Source of the DNA: a virus
IMG/VR virus record: IMGVR_UViG_3300033141_006080
Coordinates: 1-22,893 of that record
Reading direction: 5' to 3' (one strand)
DNA length: 22,893 nucleotides
Shown here: piece by piece, positions 1 through 8,895 of the stretch
Layout: every line of letters begins with the position of its first letter
Position numbering within the stretch: position 1 is the stretch's first letter
Translations under genes and position numbers: made by a program
The notes under the pieces: generated by a model
What the model saw: only the letters and a program-made list of their open reading frames with translations
The model's database searches: none
What the model was told of the DNA's origin: nothing

Positions 1-3000
1 CACCGCTAAGCCGATCACTACCCAATGCCCTTTCGTAGAACAACGCCCCTTGATCCCATTGGCCATCCGCAAGCTGGTACTTGTCTTCCAGCCAAATCTT
101 GAGCGCGGGGTCCATGCCACGCTTTACGTTGATATAGGGGGGATTGCCCACCGCGGCATCGAAGCCGGCTGCACCGAGGCGTTCGATCCTTTGCTCCGAT
201 GCCTCAGAGGGCCCGTAGAAGACCTCCGGGAACTCAAGTTCCCAGTGGAAGAATCGCCTCTCATCGGCGGCGGCAAGAGTTTGCTCAACGACCTTCCTGT
301 CCCATTCGGTGAGGCCCTTCTTGGTCTTGGGATCGCTCAGCCATGCTTCGACCTCCGGGCTCGTCAGGAATTGCATCGCCGGGTCGAACGGCTTCCCCTT
401 CTTTCCGGACGCCTTCTGCGGCTCGTTGCCGAACCAGCGGCTGGTGTACACGTCCAGAATGCGTTTGAACGGGGCGAGGGCGTCGGCGGCCTTGCGATAC
501 TCCCGCCGGCTCTCCTGGACCTGGGCGCTCGTCACGTCCGAGAGTTCCCCGACGTGCCGCATCAGGTCCGTCGCCAGCATGAGGCCGGCGAAGCGGATGC
601 CGAGGAGGGCCGTTTCGCCGCTCTCCAGCGCCTCGCTCACCTCGGCGACGGTGGCGCCGATCAGGCTGTTGCCGCACTTGACGTGGTGATCCAGGAACGA
701 CAGGGGCGCCCCCAGGGTGAAGCAGTCGAGCCACAGGCTGACCTTCGCGAGTTCCACGGCCATGGGGTTTAAGTCCACACCGTAGATGCAGCGTTTCAGG
801 ACGTGGCGCTTCAGGAGGTTTACGTCGGTCAGTTTCGACGGGTCGATGGAAACGCCCTGGCGTTCCACGTCGTCGAGGATCGTTTGGCGCGTCTCCTCGA
901 GGTAAGCCGACACCGGGTTCCAGGGGAAGGCGTGGAGAAAGTCGAGCATGCGGTCGGTGATGAAGTCCACGGCCTCGACGAGGAAGTGCCCCGAACCCAT
1001 GGCCGGGTCGAGGACCTTGACGTCGAAGAGTTCCGGGATGACCTCGTTGCGTCCCTTGAGGTCGGCCTGGGCGGGGTTCTTTTCGGGCAGGCCCTTCTTG
1101 CGATGGGCCTCCTGCTGCTTGAAGAACGCCTGCCGCTTCTGCTGGGCGTCGCGGATGAGCGGGCGGACGGCCTCGAACTTCTCTTCGAGGACCGGCCCGA
1201 CGGTGTGCTCGACGATGTACTCGACGATGTAGTCAGGGGTGTAGTACGAGCCGGTGGCCTTGCGTTCGCGCTTGTCGTTTTCGAGGTAGACCTGGCCCTT
1301 GCGGACAACCTTGCCGTCGCGCTCGGCGCGGGTTTTCTGGCGGTCCGTGAGGTTGCGGAACGGCTCGAAGACCTCGCGGCCCTTGGTCTTCCTGACGCCG
1401 AGTTTCCTGTCCGCGATGCGGAGTTTGAATTCCAGGAGCCCCTCGTAGATGGAGCCCAGGTGGCGGACGCCGAGGGACTTGTAGTCCAGCCGGACGAGGT
1501 CCTGGCGCTTGGGGTCCGGGTCGCGGGCCAGCAGGTCGATGGCGCGGGCCAGGTAGCGGTCCGGCACCTTGTGGGCATTGAGGAAGCGGGCATTGTCGGC
1601 CTCGGGGGTGTGGTCGTCGTCGCTCGGCTGCGTGATGAACAGGCCGCCGTTGTAGAACGGGACGTTGACGGTGGGGTCGCCCCGGTCCACGGCCGCGAAG
1701 AGCCGCATGAGACGGTCGTAAAGATCGTAGGAGTCATCGGAGTAGCGGCGCTGGAGTTTTCCGGCGACCTCGTCGGCGATGGGTCCGGCGGCCTCGGCGA
1801 TTTCGCCCTTCAGTTTGGAGAGGCTGATCTCGTAGTAGCCGCGCGTTTCGCGGACGGGCAGGAGGTCGCGCGACTCGGCGTAGAGCAGGAAGAGGAGCCG
1901 GTACAGCAGCGTGAGGGTGCCCTGGAAGACCGCGTCCAGGCGCTCCTGGGGGAGTTCCGCGTCGGCGCCCTCGTTCTCGCGAATGTACGCGATGAACCCC
2001 TCGGCGAGGTGCGGGAAGATGTCGACAAACACCCGTTCCTTGAGGCGCTGGCCGAGTTCCTTGGCGTACTCCTCGCTCTCGGCCAGCAACTGGTCGAGGA
2101 AGCAGAGGGTCTGTTCCTTGCCATCGCGGGTGACGGTGTGCGGCTCGAAAGCCTGGCGGCGGAAGAGGAGCCAGAAGTAGCGGAAGGCGTCGGCCGGGCC
2201 GCCGGCGTGCGGGCCCGCGGCGGCGAGGACCTCCTCCAGGTCCACCTCGTAATAGTTGGTGGCCTTGGCGTGAGCGCGGGCGGAGTACAGCCGCCACGCC
2301 TTGCCGTTGGTGACGACGGCCCAGGAGACTTCGTTGCGCTCCAGGAGGCTGACGACGACGAAGTTGGGGTTCTCGTCGGGCGTTTCGGTGTCGCGGCGGT
2401 CGTCCTTGCCGTCGAGCGACCGGCCCCAGGGGTACGTGAGGCAGACGGCGAGGGGGGTGTCGCCGTCGTCGGGCGAGAGGAGGCGGTAGTCGGGCTCGGC
2501 GGCTTCGCTCTTGGCCTTCTTGCCCGGCTTGAAGGAGAACCCGAGCGCGTCGAACACTGGTTCCAGCAGATCCGACCGGACCCGCGCCTCTGGTTCGCCT
2601 GCGAACTTGGAGGATGCCTCCTGGTACAGATCGCGAAACGCCATGTAGGTGGGCTTCGGGTCTTCCGCCCATATGTCCCGCTCACGGAGGCGTTCCAGCA
2701 GGTAGTAGTCCGAGAAGAGCGCCCGGTTGTTGAAGAACTCCTCGGACCACTCCGCAATCGTGTAGGCCGACAACAGTTTGTCGTACTGGGCCAGTGGGTC
2801 GGCCTCGGTGTACGTGAAGCGCCGTAGGACGCGAAGGTGGACGCGGGCAGGCTTGCGGCGCTCAACCGTCAGCATCCGTGGCCGCACGGCGACCTGGCGC
2901 TGGCCGATGGTCTTTGGGGCGGCCGCCGCGGTGGGCAAGTACTTCTCGACCAGGACAAAATCGAGGCGCTCGTAGTCGCTCGTCAGGACGAGCAGGTAGT

Positions 3001-3283
3001 TGCCGGCCCGGTTTCGGAAGGCCCGTGCCAGCGCCCGCGTGTGTGTGATGGTGACGCTCTTGACCTCGAACAAGTAGACCTGAAGGAGGCCCTCCTGGTC
3101 GGCGATCAACTCGATCCGGTCGATGGGACGCGCGGTCCCTTCGGCCGTGATGCCGAGGTTCGCGGGCGTCTGTTGCGTCCGCGCATCCGCATGGTAGCCA
3201 AGCCTGGCGAAGAGCCCGGCTACGGCATCCACATTTGCGAGGTCTTGAACATCTTTGGCCGTCAGTTCGAAGTCGAACTTCAC
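1..3283 (-). CDS. Eco57I-type adenine-specific DNA methylase / type IIG-like restriction-modification protein (3' end beyond window)
   Basis: The frame is open for about 1094 codons from a GTG at 3283 and leaves the window at base 1, so the C-terminus is missing. GAGG at 3290-3293, six bases upstream, supports this start. The methylase core is clear: the SAM-binding motif DPAMGSGHF lies around residue 762 (bases near 1000), preceded by a GSYYTPDYIVEYIV segment typical of N6-adenine methylases. The catalytic NPPY motif starts at residue 1047 (near base 145). An N-terminal domain has EVK at residues 73-75 after an acidic region, which is compatible with a PD-(D/E)XK nuclease. Together these suggest a single-chain restriction-modification enzyme that methylates adenine and may also cut. 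The specificity domain would lie in the missing part. It has its own upstream gap and a candidate promoter, so it is probably not part of the phage operon. A BREX or DISARM methylase is an alternative; no partner genes of those systems are visible. Confidence 0.85.
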   Translation of the reverse strand, partial: MKFDFELTAKDVQDLANVDAVAGLFARLGYHADARTQQTPANLGITAEGTARPIDRIELIADQEGLLQVYLFEVKSVTITHTRALARAFRNRAGNYLLVLTSDYERLDFVLVEKYLPTAAAAPKTIGQRQVAVRPRMLTVERRKPARVHLRVLRRFTYTEADPLAQYDKLLSAYTIAEWSEEFFNNRALFSDYYLLERLRERDIWAEDPKPTYMAFRDLYQEASSKFAGEPEARVRSDLLEPVFDALGFSFKPGKKAKSEAAEPDYRLLSPDDGDTPLAVCLTYPWGRSLDGKDDRRDTETPDENPNFVVVSLLERNEVSWAVVTNGKAWRLYSARAHAKATNYYEVDLEEVLAAAGPHAGGPADAFRYFWLLFRRQAFEPHTVTRDGKEQTLCFLDQLLAESEEYAKELGQRLKERVFVDIFPHLAEGFIAYIRENEGADAELPQERLDAVFQGTLTLLYRLLFLLYAESRDLLPVRETRGYYEISLSKLKGEIAEAAGPIADEVAGKLQRRYSDDSYDLYDRLMRLFAAVDRGDPTVNVPFYNGGLFITQPSDDDHTPEADNARFLNAHKVPDRYLARAIDLLARDPDPKRQDLVRLDYKSLGVRHLGSIYEGLLEFKLRIADRKLGVRKTKGREVFEPFRNLTDRQKTRAERDGKVVRKGQVYLENDKRERKATGSYYTPDYIVEYIVEHTVGPVLEEKFEAVRPLIRDAQQKRQAFFKQQEAHRKKGLPEKNPAQADLKGRNEVIPELFDVKVLDPAMGSGHFLVEAVDFITDRMLDFLHAFPWNPVSAYLEETRQTILDDVERQGVSIDPSKLTDVNLLKRHVLKRCIYGVDLNPMAVELAKVSLWLDCFTLGAPLSFLDHHVKCGNSLIGATVAEVSEALESGETALLGIRFAGLMLATDLMRHVGELSDVTSAQVQESRREYRKAADALAPFKRILDVYTSRWFGNEPQKASGKKGKPFDPAMQFLTSPEVEAWLSDPKTKKGLTEWDRKVVEQTLAAADERRFFHWELEFPEVFYGPSEASEQRIERLGAAGFDAAVGNPPYINVKRGMDPALKIWLEDKYQLADGQWDQGALFYERALGSDRLSG

Positions 3284-3362
3284 CGTTCACCTCAGTGCCG
3301 ATAGGACGGATGGGCCGCTCACCGCGCAGCACTTTCCCTCCGGAGTGGGCAAGTACGTGAAT

Positions 3363-3391
3363 AGGTTACCACCGCGCGCATGGCTTCTCAA
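3363..3391 (-). promoter_or_regulatory. Candidate sigma70-type promoter for the methylase gene
   Basis: On the minus strand TTGAGA (3386-3391, five of six matches to TTGACA) is followed after 17 bases by TAACCT (3363-3368, a weak -10 element). It would start a transcript roughly 70 bases before the GTG at 3283. This is read by eye from consensus. The -10 match is modest, and in GC-rich bacteria such hits can be accidental. Confidence 0.35.
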
Positions 3392-3429
3392 TGCAAATTG
3401 GCCGTGCGAGGCTTTGACTCGCTCAGGTC

Positions 3430-3450
3430 CGCGCGAGGTCGAATCGCGCG
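3430..3450. repeat. Short GC-rich inverted repeat
   Basis: Seven-base perfect arms (CGCGCGA at 3430-3436 and TCGCGCG at 3444-3450) enclose the loop GGTCGAA. It lies downstream of the last phage gene, so it could act as a transcript end or an operator. There is no U-tract, so an intrinsic terminator is not supported. It superficially resembles a T-arm, but no acceptor or anticodon arm fits. Confidence 0.3.
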
Positions 3451-3609
3451 CGGGCGCGCAGTGGCAGACCAGGTAAAACGGTCGCCTGTGAACAGCCATC
3501 AGAAGCGCGGGAGGGCACCAGGACCGGCGGACGGGTTGGGGGGAAGAGGTCGACGGTCTTGCGATGGCCAGCGATGCCGATCATGTGAGCCTCGGAGCCA
3601 GGGGCAGTT

Positions 3610-4620
3610 CTACTTGTAGTCAAGGTCGAGTTCGATGACCAGGCGCACGGGGCCAATGATGTTAAGCCCTTCGCGGTACGTGCTGGTGTAGTTCGGGCCG
3701 GGAGGCGTCCAGGCCGGGCGGTCGGCGGTGTCAGGGCGGGTGGAGCGGATCGTGAAGACCGAGTCGCCGCCGGTGTCGATGGCCGAGGCGACGGCCTTAA
3801 AGGTTTTCTCGCCGTATTGGTTGGAGGCGAACGTTCCCAGTTGCGCGCCGTTGCGGTCGATGGCCTCGGCCGTGAACGTGTCGGTGTAGTCCGTCGACCC
3901 CGACGGGGCTTCGGTCACGAACGTCAGCCACGCCTTCTTCACGGTGTAGCCGGCCAGCGCAGCCGTCGCGAAGGTCATCCGGAACTCGCGCGAGTCAAGG
4001 AACCACTGCTGGCTGGACCCGGCGTCGAAAACCTCGCCGCCCATGCCGACGTCGTAGTCCATCGAGGGGATCGCACCGCCGTCCGGCACGCCGTCGAACA
4101 TGGCGAACGTGGCCGCGCGCTCGGCCGGCCAGTCGCCGATACCGAACGTCAGCCGGTACACGTCGTCGCGCGTGACGGACTCCGAGGCGCTCGGCAGAAT
4201 CCGAATCCGGTCCAGCCGGTTGATCGCCTTGTAGAGTTCGTCGAAGAAGCAGGCGGCGGCGGGCGTCCACGGCGCGCTTACCCCCGTCAGGTCGTGCGTC
4301 CAGTTCACCTTGCCGAAGGCATCCTGGCAGAGATCGGCGAACGTATAGAGTCGGCTGCGGGTCGGATCCCACCAGCGGTAGGGCCAGACGAGCGCGAGCA
4401 TCTGCTCGATCTCGTACTGGAAGTTGGCCATCGTCTGGTTCGGAGGGTCCCCGCCTTCCGGCTCGCCGACCAGCGCATCCCAGCGGTCAAAGGCGGCGGG
4501 AACAAACCCGGCAGGCACAAGGCCGTTCCGTTCTGCGAGGGCAGCGCGGAGATCGTTGACGATCCCGTCCACGTCAATCGGCGTCCATCTTACCACCGGC
4601 CAGAGCGCGCTCCACACCAT
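3610..4620 (-). CDS. Putative distal tail or tail-fibre protein
   Basis: This 336-residue protein is the last gene of the phage operon. Its ATG at 4620 overlaps the stop of the gene before it by one base (TGATG), which supports the start and suggests coupled translation. The first 150 residues are rich in tryptophan and aromatic residues and look alpha-helical. The second half is rich in Gly, Ser, Thr and Asp with alternating hydrophobics, which fits a beta-rich receptor-binding or fibre domain. I recognise no named family. Position downstream of the tape measure gene is the main reason to call it a tail-tip or fibre component. No signal peptide or membrane helix is visible. Confidence 0.7.
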   Translation of the reverse strand: MVWSALWPVVRWTPIDVDGIVNDLRAALAERNGLVPAGFVPAAFDRWDALVGEPEGGDPPNQTMANFQYEIEQMLALVWPYRWWDPTRSRLYTFADLCQDAFGKVNWTHDLTGVSAPWTPAAACFFDELYKAINRLDRIRILPSASESVTRDDVYRLTFGIGDWPAERAATFAMFDGVPDGGAIPSMDYDVGMGGEVFDAGSSQQWFLDSREFRMTFATAALAGYTVKKAWLTFVTEAPSGSTDYTDTFTAEAIDRNGAQLGTFASNQYGEKTFKAVASAIDTGGDSVFTIRSTRPDTADRPAWTPPGPNYTSTYREGLNIIGPVRLVIELDLDYK

Positions 4621-5645
4621 CAGACCATCCTCGGCGGATGGACGAGCAGGAACCGCTCGTCGCCCGCCTCAAAGAGGGGCACGTAGATGTCGCAGCCACT
4701 GGGACCCGCCAGGTAGCCCGCCTCCTCGGCCTGGACCTCGCCGAAGTTGTGGATGTCCGTAAGCGGCGCGCCTGCGTCCTGCCACGCGCCGCCGCTGCGA
4801 ACGACCGGTTGAACCGTGTAGACGCCACCGGAGTACGAGACGATCCGGACGACGACCGGCCCACCCCCGCCGCCAGGCTCGTAGGCGAAGCGGTACTCGT
4901 CGGGATCGTCCGTGCGGTCGAGTTCCATCCAGACGACGGCGCCGGCGCCCGCGCCGGTGGGAATGCCCTCGGTCCCGTTCACCTCCTTCGCGTTGTCGGT
5001 GCCTGTCACGGGCGGGTCGACGTCGGTCTCGGCGTCGTCCTCGAGCATCTTCCAGGAGTAGTAACCACCGCCACCTGCCGCCTCGGCCGTCAGCCGCGCC
5101 CAGAACCCGGCCCGGTGCGGCAGCCCGATTCGGACAACAGCCCATTTCTCGCCGGTTCCCGACTCCTTCCACAGGATCTGGGCCGCGCCGCACCTGCCGC
5201 TTGCGAGGTGCCCGCACTGGCCGTCGTCCACGTCCGCGAAGTCGTGGTCCTCGTCCTGAACGTCGACCTTGACCGGACAGATTCCCTGGAGACAGGCAAG
5301 CGCGATCGCGCCCGCCTTGACCGGCTCCAGCAAGACGGCGAACCGGCCCTCGTGGTCGGCGAGCGTCGGCAGGACGCCTTTGAGGGCCACCTGGTCCTTG
5401 AAGGCATCCAGGCTGTCGGCCGGCGTGAAGACGGGGCCGTCGATGCCCAGACAAGAGAACCACTCGCGGTCCGCGCCGCTTGAGTTCTTGACCGGGACGA
5501 TACCGCCTTGCCTGCGCCTGGCCTTCGGCTCCGCGCTGCGGTCCAGCGAGCCGCGATTGGCCGCGGCAGCATCGAGCATCGCGTTCCACGCGGGAGCGCG
5601 AATCCTGAGCGCCTCGCCAGCCCGAACGTGATCAAAGAGGCCCAT
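4620..5645 (-). CDS. Putative tail-fibre / tail-tip protein
   Basis: The ATG at 5645 lies two bases after the stop of the upstream gene, giving a 341-residue protein; longer in-frame starts would run deep into that gene. The N-terminus is a short amphipathic segment (MGLFDHVRAGEALRIRAP). The middle contains several cysteines in a Gly/Asp-rich stretch (QGICPVK, GQCGHLASGRCG), and the C-terminal third is Gly- and Val-rich, as in fibre proteins. Cysteine pairs could form disulfides or bind metal; that is inference. I do not recognise a named family. Placement among distal tail genes supports a virion role. Confidence 0.7.
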   Translation of the reverse strand: MGLFDHVRAGEALRIRAPAWNAMLDAAAANRGSLDRSAEPKARRRQGGIVPVKNSSGADREWFSCLGIDGPVFTPADSLDAFKDQVALKGVLPTLADHEGRFAVLLEPVKAGAIALACLQGICPVKVDVQDEDHDFADVDDGQCGHLASGRCGAAQILWKESGTGEKWAVVRIGLPHRAGFWARLTAEAAGGGGYYSWKMLEDDAETDVDPPVTGTDNAKEVNGTEGIPTGAGAGAVVWMELDRTDDPDEYRFAYEPGGGGGPVVVRIVSYSGGVYTVQPVVRSGGAWQDAGAPLTDIHNFGEVQAEEAGYLAGPSGCDIYVPLFEAGDERFLLVHPPRMV

Positions 5646-5647
5646 CG

Positions 5648-6511
5648 TCAAATCCCAAGGCTCGCGAAGTCGCTCTCGTGATAGACCCGGTCCACGTAGG
5701 CCGCGAGGGCCTTCGCGTACATCCGCTTGGCCGCCGCGTCCTCGGCCTCCTCGTACCGCAGCCACAGGTAGGCCCAGCCGGGTTTCGAGGCGACCGTGAT
5801 GCCGGTGCCGGGGATCTCGACGTCCGTCCGGTTCGGGCTGCCCGCGAAGTGGTAGGTGATCTCAAGCGCGCCGTCGACCCGCGTGCGGCCCTCGCGGTGC
5901 CCCAGGAACAGGCACTCGCCGGCAGCGAAGGTCCACGTCCGCCCGGTCCCCGAATCGGTCACGGAGAAGGGGGCGCTGTTCGTGGTCGTCGCCATCACCC
6001 AGAGCGTGTTGGGCGACGGCGCGGCCGAGGCCGACTCGAAGACCTTCGTGACCTCTATCTCCAGCGTCCGCGCGGCAACGTCCACCCCCGCCACTTCGCC
6101 GCGGCCGTTGTCACCGATGCCGTGGGTCTCCGGCGCCGTCTCGCCTGCCGGTGCATAGGCCCCCAGGCGAGCGATGGGGGCGGTGACGTGTTCCTGGCCG
6201 CCCAATGTCGAGGCGCTGACGACGACGTCGCCGACCTCGAGCGGCTCGGGCGCGCTTCCGCTCGGGACACCGTAGGATGCCGTCCCGATCCAGCGGCACC
6301 CATCGGGCGCGGCGGAGTCGATGGCGAGCGGATCGACGCTGTACGCCAGACGCACAAGACCCCCGTGTGTCGTGGGGGCCGCCGAGGCCAGGGCCGCCCC
6401 CGCTTCCGCCTCGTCGGCCGTCCCCTGTACGAGGTAGATGAGGTCGACCGTCTTCTGCTCGCCCCACGAGCGGCGGCGGCTGGTGTCTTTCTCGGTCACG
6501 GTTATCGCCAC
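5648..6511 (-). CDS. Putative tail protein (distal tail / baseplate type)
   Basis: A 287-residue protein encoded directly after the tape measure gene, ten bases past its stop. The N-terminus (MAITVTEKDTSRRRSWGEQK) leads into an alternating hydrophobic pattern. The centre holds a Gly/Asp/Val-rich stretch that could be a beta-barrel like those in distal tail proteins. The C-terminal 45 residues look helical (EAEDAAAKRMYAKALAAYVD). In siphovirus gene order this slot is usually the distal tail protein, so that role is inferred from position. No enzymatic motif is visible. Confidence 0.7.
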   Translation of the reverse strand: MAITVTEKDTSRRRSWGEQKTVDLIYLVQGTADEAEAGAALASAAPTTHGGLVRLAYSVDPLAIDSAAPDGCRWIGTASYGVPSGSAPEPLEVGDVVVSASTLGGQEHVTAPIARLGAYAPAGETAPETHGIGDNGRGEVAGVDVAARTLEIEVTKVFESASAAPSPNTLWVMATTTNSAPFSVTDSGTGRTWTFAAGECLFLGHREGRTRVDGALEITYHFAGSPNRTDVEIPGTGITVASKPGWAYLWLRYEEAEDAAAKRMYAKALAAYVDRVYHESDFASLGI

Positions 6512-6521
6512 GGCGTATTCC

Positions 6522-8891
6522 TCACGACGCGAAGGTCATGTCCACCTTGAGGCCCCGTTCCAGGCGGCGGCGCATCTGGTCGGTGTTCTCGGCCGTCTTC
6601 TCGGCGGCCTTGGCCGTCCGCTCGGCCGTGGACTTGCCGCCGAAGGCCCGTTCAACGAAGGCGCTGAACGTCCCGCGCGTGCTGATGGTCCGCTCGGCCG
6701 CCTTCTGGACGCGAGCGCCGAGGCTGGCGAGGCTCATCTTCACCTGCGAGAGGAAGTCCTGCGGTTCCTTCAGTTCGCCGGGACCGCCAGGCCCCTCGCC
6801 CGTCTCAAGCGCCTCACGCTTGCGGCGGGCCTCCGCGAGCGCCTCCTCCCACGCCTGACGGGCCTCGTCGAGTTCGCCCTTGGTGACCGCGACCGCGGCG
6901 TCATGCTCGGACTTGATGGCGTCGAGGGCCTCGCGATGCTTGGCGCCGATGCCGGCGAGCTCTTCGTCGCGTTCGGCCTCGACCGCCTGGACGCGGGCCT
7001 TCTCTTCTCGCTCGATGCCGGCGAGTTTAGCGTCCGTCGTGTCGATGACGGCCCGGCGCTCGCGGTTCACGCGGTCGATGAAGGCCTTCTTCTCGGCCTC
7101 GTACGCTGGGGCCGTAATCTGGCCGCGCTCGTAGCGGGCCGTGATCTCGGCCGCCTCGCGCCTGTGCCGCCACTTCATGAACTTCAGTTGGCCTACCCCA
7201 GAGAACACGGCGAAGACGGTCTTCACGGTCCCCATCGTCTCGTGCCAGACGCGCTTGACGTGCGAGGCGAGCTGCACCCACAGGGCCTGGACGCCGTAGA
7301 AGGCGTCGGTCGCGACCTTCAAGAACCAGCCCTTGAAGTCGGCCCAGATGGTCTTGAGCCACCCGACGCCCTTCTGCCAGGCCATTTTCAGGCTGAGCCA
7401 GAGAATCTTGGCGGCCAGGCCGAAGTCGCCGGCGGCGAGGGCATCCTTGATGCCACCGAATGCGCGGCCGGCGAAGTCGGCAAGGGCCGCGAACTTCTGC
7501 TTCAGCCACGCGACGGCCTTGCCCATGGCGCCGCTTGCGTGCAGGAAGTACGCGCCCAGGGCCGCCACGGCGGTGATCACGAGACCGATGGGCGAGACGA
7601 TGGCCCCCAGGACCGCGAGAACGGTGCTCAGCGCCGTCCCGACGACGCCTGCAATCCCGGCCAGGCCACCGAATGCCGCACCCAGGGCGCTGACGGCGGT
7701 GCCGACGACGACCAGGGCCGCGCCGACCGCACCCACGACAGCCAGGACCTTCGCGATGGTCCGCACGATCTCCTTATTTGCCGAGAGCCAGTCGATGACG
7801 ATGCCGGCGAATCGTTTCACCTGGGCCGCGGCCTTGGCGAGCGGCTCGGCGAGCGCTTCGCCGACGACCGACAGGGCCGCCAGGCCCGCCTGCTTGAGCT
7901 GCGCGAAGGCGTGGCCGAGCGTCGCGGTCATCTTCCGGTACGCTTCCTCGGTCGCCCCGGCGCCCGAGCGCATGCGCTCGATGTCACCCGTGAAGCCTTC
8001 GAGGTTCTTAAGGGCCGGGATCACCCCACGAAGCGCCCGGATGTTCGGGAACAGCCGCGCCACGGCCTCGGGCGGCAAGGTGGCGATCCGCTCAAAGACC
8101 CCGGCGAGGCCCTCGGACTTGAGCGTGGCCGTACTCATCTCGAAGCCGAGTTCGCGTGCATACTCGGCGGCCTCGCCTGTGGGCTTAAGGAACGTGGCAA
8201 TGATGCGGTTTACGGCGGTGACTGCGTTCTCGGTCCGAACGCCGGAGCGCGTGAGCGTCGCCAGCGCCGCGCCGAGTTCATCCAGTCCCACGCCGCCGGC
8301 AGCGGCCGTCGAGGCCACGAGGCCAATCGAGGGGGCGAGTTCGGCGAAGGTGGTCTTTCCGCGCTTGACCACGGAGAAGAGGACGTCCGAGACGAGCCCC
8401 GCGTGCTCGGCCGCCAGGCCGTAAGAGTTAAGGACGGTCGTGATGGCATCGGCGGCGGTCTTCGTGTCGGTCATGCCCGCCTTGGCCGCCCGAACCGCGA
8501 CGGCCAGAACGTCGAGGGCCTTCTCCGCCGGCACGCTCGCGGAGAGGATATCGTAGAGGCCGCCGGCGAGGGCCTCGGTCGATTCACCGAAGTCGACGCT
8601 CATCCGCCGCACCGCGCTTCGGAACCGGTCCATGTGGACCGCCGGATCGTCAAGCATCGTCGAGACGGCCGCCATCTGCTGCTCGAAGTCGGCAAAGACC
8701 TTCGCGCCGGCGATGAACGGTGTGGCGAGGGCGGCGCTTACGCCCATGAGGCGCGTGCCGACGTTCTGCAGCCCCGCGCCGAAGGCTTTCATCTTCTTCT
8801 CGGCGCGCTTCAGGCCCCGCGAGAGCCGGTCATTGAGGACCAGTTCCACGTAGGCCCGACCCGCCTTGATGGCGCCCGCCGATGCGGCCAC
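6522..8891 (-). CDS. Phage tail tape measure protein (TP901-type)
   Basis: At 789 residues this is the largest gene of the phage block. It starts at GTG 8891, with GAGGAG upstream and the previous stop four bases away. Residues about 20-330 carry the TP901-type core, including ALATPFIAGAKVFADFEQQM and repeated helical segments. Residues about 360-470 contain strongly hydrophobic Ala/Val/Gly-rich helices (IAGVVGTALSTVLAVLGAIV) that would form the membrane-active part. Residues about 560-710 are charged, heptad-like coiled coil rich in Glu, Ala, Arg and Lys. Tape measure proteins set tail length and occupy the tail lumen, then help DNA enter the cell. The size implies a long, siphovirus-like tail, by analogy only. 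Confidence 0.92.
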   Translation of the reverse strand: MAASAGAIKAGRAYVELVLNDRLSRGLKRAEKKMKAFGAGLQNVGTRLMGVSAALATPFIAGAKVFADFEQQMAAVSTMLDDPAVHMDRFRSAVRRMSVDFGESTEALAGGLYDILSASVPAEKALDVLAVAVRAAKAGMTDTKTAADAITTVLNSYGLAAEHAGLVSDVLFSVVKRGKTTFAELAPSIGLVASTAAAGGVGLDELGAALATLTRSGVRTENAVTAVNRIIATFLKPTGEAAEYARELGFEMSTATLKSEGLAGVFERIATLPPEAVARLFPNIRALRGVIPALKNLEGFTGDIERMRSGAGATEEAYRKMTATLGHAFAQLKQAGLAALSVVGEALAEPLAKAAAQVKRFAGIVIDWLSANKEIVRTIAKVLAVVGAVGAALVVVGTAVSALGAAFGGLAGIAGVVGTALSTVLAVLGAIVSPIGLVITAVAALGAYFLHASGAMGKAVAWLKQKFAALADFAGRAFGGIKDALAAGDFGLAAKILWLSLKMAWQKGVGWLKTIWADFKGWFLKVATDAFYGVQALWVQLASHVKRVWHETMGTVKTVFAVFSGVGQLKFMKWRHRREAAEITARYERGQITAPAYEAEKKAFIDRVNRERRAVIDTTDAKLAGIEREEKARVQAVEAERDEELAGIGAKHREALDAIKSEHDAAVAVTKGELDEARQAWEEALAEARRKREALETGEGPGGPGELKEPQDFLSQVKMSLASLGARVQKAAERTISTRGTFSAFVERAFGGKSTAERTAKAAEKTAENTDQMRRRLERGLKVDMTFAS

Positions 8892-8895
8892 GATG

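Larger units (their letters stand above)
3284..3609. other. Intergenic region between phage tail genes and methylase
   Basis: This 326-base gap separates the end of the late phage operon from the methylase start. It holds the candidate promoter described separately and a GC-rich inverted repeat at 3430-3450 (7-base arms CGCGCGA/TCGCGCG around a 7-base loop) that has no T-run on either strand. I see no convincing gene, tRNA or attachment site here. Short frames in the gap lack coding character. Confidence 0.5.

Noticed and set aside
803-2827. Long plus-strand open frame opposite the methylase
   Set aside because: It is antisense to a frame carrying clear methylase motifs, and its Val/Glu/Leu/Gly-rich sequence without domains is typical of the complement of GC-rich coding DNA.
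3421-3470. tRNA-like T-arm (GGTCGAA loop in a GC stem)
   Set aside because: No matching acceptor stem, D-arm or anticodon arm can be laid out around it, and the loop lacks the usual TTC start.
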